From NCBI RefSeq assembly GCF_947489255.1, contig NZ_CANLCY010000003.1, positions 558,001 to 622,000 of the forward strand: a stretch of 64,000 nucleotides of DNA, in the 5' to 3' direction. The stretch comes from an uncultured Microbacterium sp. (GTDB taxonomy: Bacteria > Actinomycetota > Actinomycetes > Actinomycetales > Microbacteriaceae). The notes under the pieces are model-generated. The model was not told where the DNA came from. It did no database searches and worked only from the letters and a program-made list of their open reading frames with translations. The number at the start of each line of letters is the position of its first letter. Positions within the stretch are counted from its first letter, which is position 1. Below, piece by piece: positions 62,794 through 64,000 of this stretch. The position numbers were made by a program, and so were the translations under genes.

Positions 62794-64000
62794 CTAGCCG
62801 TCAGGAGAGACTGCTGCGACTTTGCCTTCGAGATGGGCGCGTTCCGCGGTGTTCTCGGTCTGTGCGGAGGCTCGGGTGAGTGCTTCAAGCGCTTCGGCGT
62901 GGCGTCCGAGCTGAGTAAGAAGGTCCGCGCGGATCGCGAGAACGTAGTGATCCTCGGGCAAGCCGTCGAGGGCATCGAGGCCTTCGGCTGGTCCGTGGAC
63001 TTTCGAGAGAGCAACTACGCGTGCGGTTCGTGCGCTTTCGGCGGGGTGGATGGTCAACAGGTCGTCGTAAAGGCGAAGAATCTGCGTCCAATCCGTGTCA
63101 GCGTCGGTCGCTGCGTCGGAGTGCACCGCTTGATTGCGGCTTGGAGTTGGTAGGGCCCGGGCCGATGGTGGCGGAGACACTGGCGTAGGAGGCCTTGGCC
63201 TTCGGTGATTAGCTGACGGTCCCATCTTGTGCGGTCTTGCTGGGGTAGAGGGATCAGGGAGCCATCACCATCGACGCGGGCTGCGAAGCGTGCATCGATG
63301 AGAAGGAGGAGTGCGACGAGCCCGCGAGCTTCGTTGTGCTGGGGAGCGAGTTTGAGGAGTCGTCGGGCGAGGCGGATGCCCTCGCGTGTCAGTTCGGATC
63401 GAACGAGCGCGCCGGTGGTGGGGAGATATCCCTCGTTGTAGATGCCGTAGACGACTGCGAGGGCCGCGTCGATCCTGTCGGCCCAGTGGTCGGGTTCCGG
63501 TAGGCGCATTGTGATGGTGGCCTCGCGGATCTTCGTCTTCGCACGAGCGAGCCGCTGACTGATCGTCGCGGGGCGGGCGCGGAACAGACGGGCGATCTCC
63601 AACACCGTCAGACCTCCCACGAATCGCAGGGTGAGGGCGATCTGCTGCTCGGTCGACAGGCTCGGGTGAGCGTACAGAAGGATGAGGCGCAGCTCGTCAT
63701 CGAGGAGGCTGTCACCGGGCGCGGCAGCGAGTAGTGGTTCAAGGCACGAGGCATGCCGGCGAGAGGTGGCAGCGCGTCGGAGGCGGTCAATCGCGGATCG
63801 TTTGGCGGCGGTCACGATCCACGCATGCGGACTCGGCGGCACACCGCCGGAAGGCCAGGTGGCTGCTGCACTCGCGAACGCGTCCTGTACCGCCTCCTCC
63901 ACGAGATCGAAGTCGTGAAAGGTTCGCATCAAGATCGCGACCGTGCGACCGTGCTCGGCCCGGAACGCCCGAGCGACGGCAGCACGCGCGGCCCCGTCGA
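62794..64000 (-). pseudogene. ECF sigma factor of the SigJ/DUF6596 type, frameshifted and cut by window edge
   Basis: The N-terminal part (from beyond the right edge) reads FRAEHGRTVAILMRTFHDFDLVEEAVQDAFASAAATWP with the region 2 sigma motif, then the region 4 helix-turn-helix LTVLEIARLFRARPATISQRLARAKTKI. The DUF6596 domain follows to GPYQLQAAI. There the frame shifts: the expected continuation AVHSDAATDADTDWTQILRLYDDLL is read one base out of phase, consistent with loss of one base near 63130. In the original frame the protein runs on to a stop at 63054; the shifted frame ends at 62794. If the sequence is right, the C-terminal domain is lost. Confidence 0.82.

Overview
The window is a very GC-rich actinobacterial chromosome segment. 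The extreme G/C third-position bias, the gene families (DcuS/CitA-type kinase, many LacI and ROK regulators, ribose/fructose-type sugar importers, VapBC) and the absence of any tRNA or rRNA fit a Microbacteriaceae genome, most likely Microbacterium or a close relative. The genus is an inference from overall character, not from a marker gene.

Left part (0-18.6 kb): the 5' end of a C4-dicarboxylate carrier gene faces its two-component system. Alanine dehydrogenase is divergent from an Lrp/AsnC regulator. A QorB/NmrA-like oxidoreductase is divergent from a TetR regulator, and a homocysteine methyltransferase overlaps a MarR gene. A LacI repressor is divergent from an ABC oligosaccharide importer with a GH3 beta-glycosidase, followed by dGTPase and a PRISE-type reductase.

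Middle part (18.6-40 kb): after a lipoprotein gene comes a non-coding array of 115/177-bp repeats. Then the arabinose operon araD-araB-araA with an AraR-like LacI regulator, xylB and xylA, a VapBC pair, a lipase-like protein, glutathione peroxidase, a ROK regulator and a covalent-flavin alditol oxidase. A fructose/polyol block follows: an L-xylulose-reductase-like SDR, then an FrcK-type kinase, ATPase, permease and binding protein, then a mannitol-dehydrogenase-family enzyme. The whole stretch is a pentose/polyol catabolic region feeding the pentose phosphate pathway through xylulose-5-P and fructose.

Right part (40-64 kb): four overlapping genes on the minus strand (XRE regulator, ImmA/IrrE protease, polytopic membrane protein, anchored alpha/beta hydrolase) form the most system-like unit of unclear function. 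Then come a GH13 trehalose-synthase-like enzyme, a third LacI, an FGGY kinase plus LacD-type aldolase operon, and a divergent kinase-HAD fusion. From about 50.4 kb the composition changes: a shared palindrome occurs three times, the GGATGCC/GGCATCC heptamer common elsewhere becomes rare, and three genes are damaged (an amino-acid permease by an internal stop, an esterase by a late stop, a sigma factor by a frameshift). This segment also carries a second complete polyol/fructose uptake module paralogous to the one at 34-40 kb, so it looks like an acquired or decaying region.

Regulation is readable in places. Three LacI-type genes each pair plausibly with a different CG-centred palindrome: TTTTCGAAAA, GATGTTACCGGTAACATC and TGACACCGGTGTCA. 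Intergenic space is rich in several families of inverted repeats.
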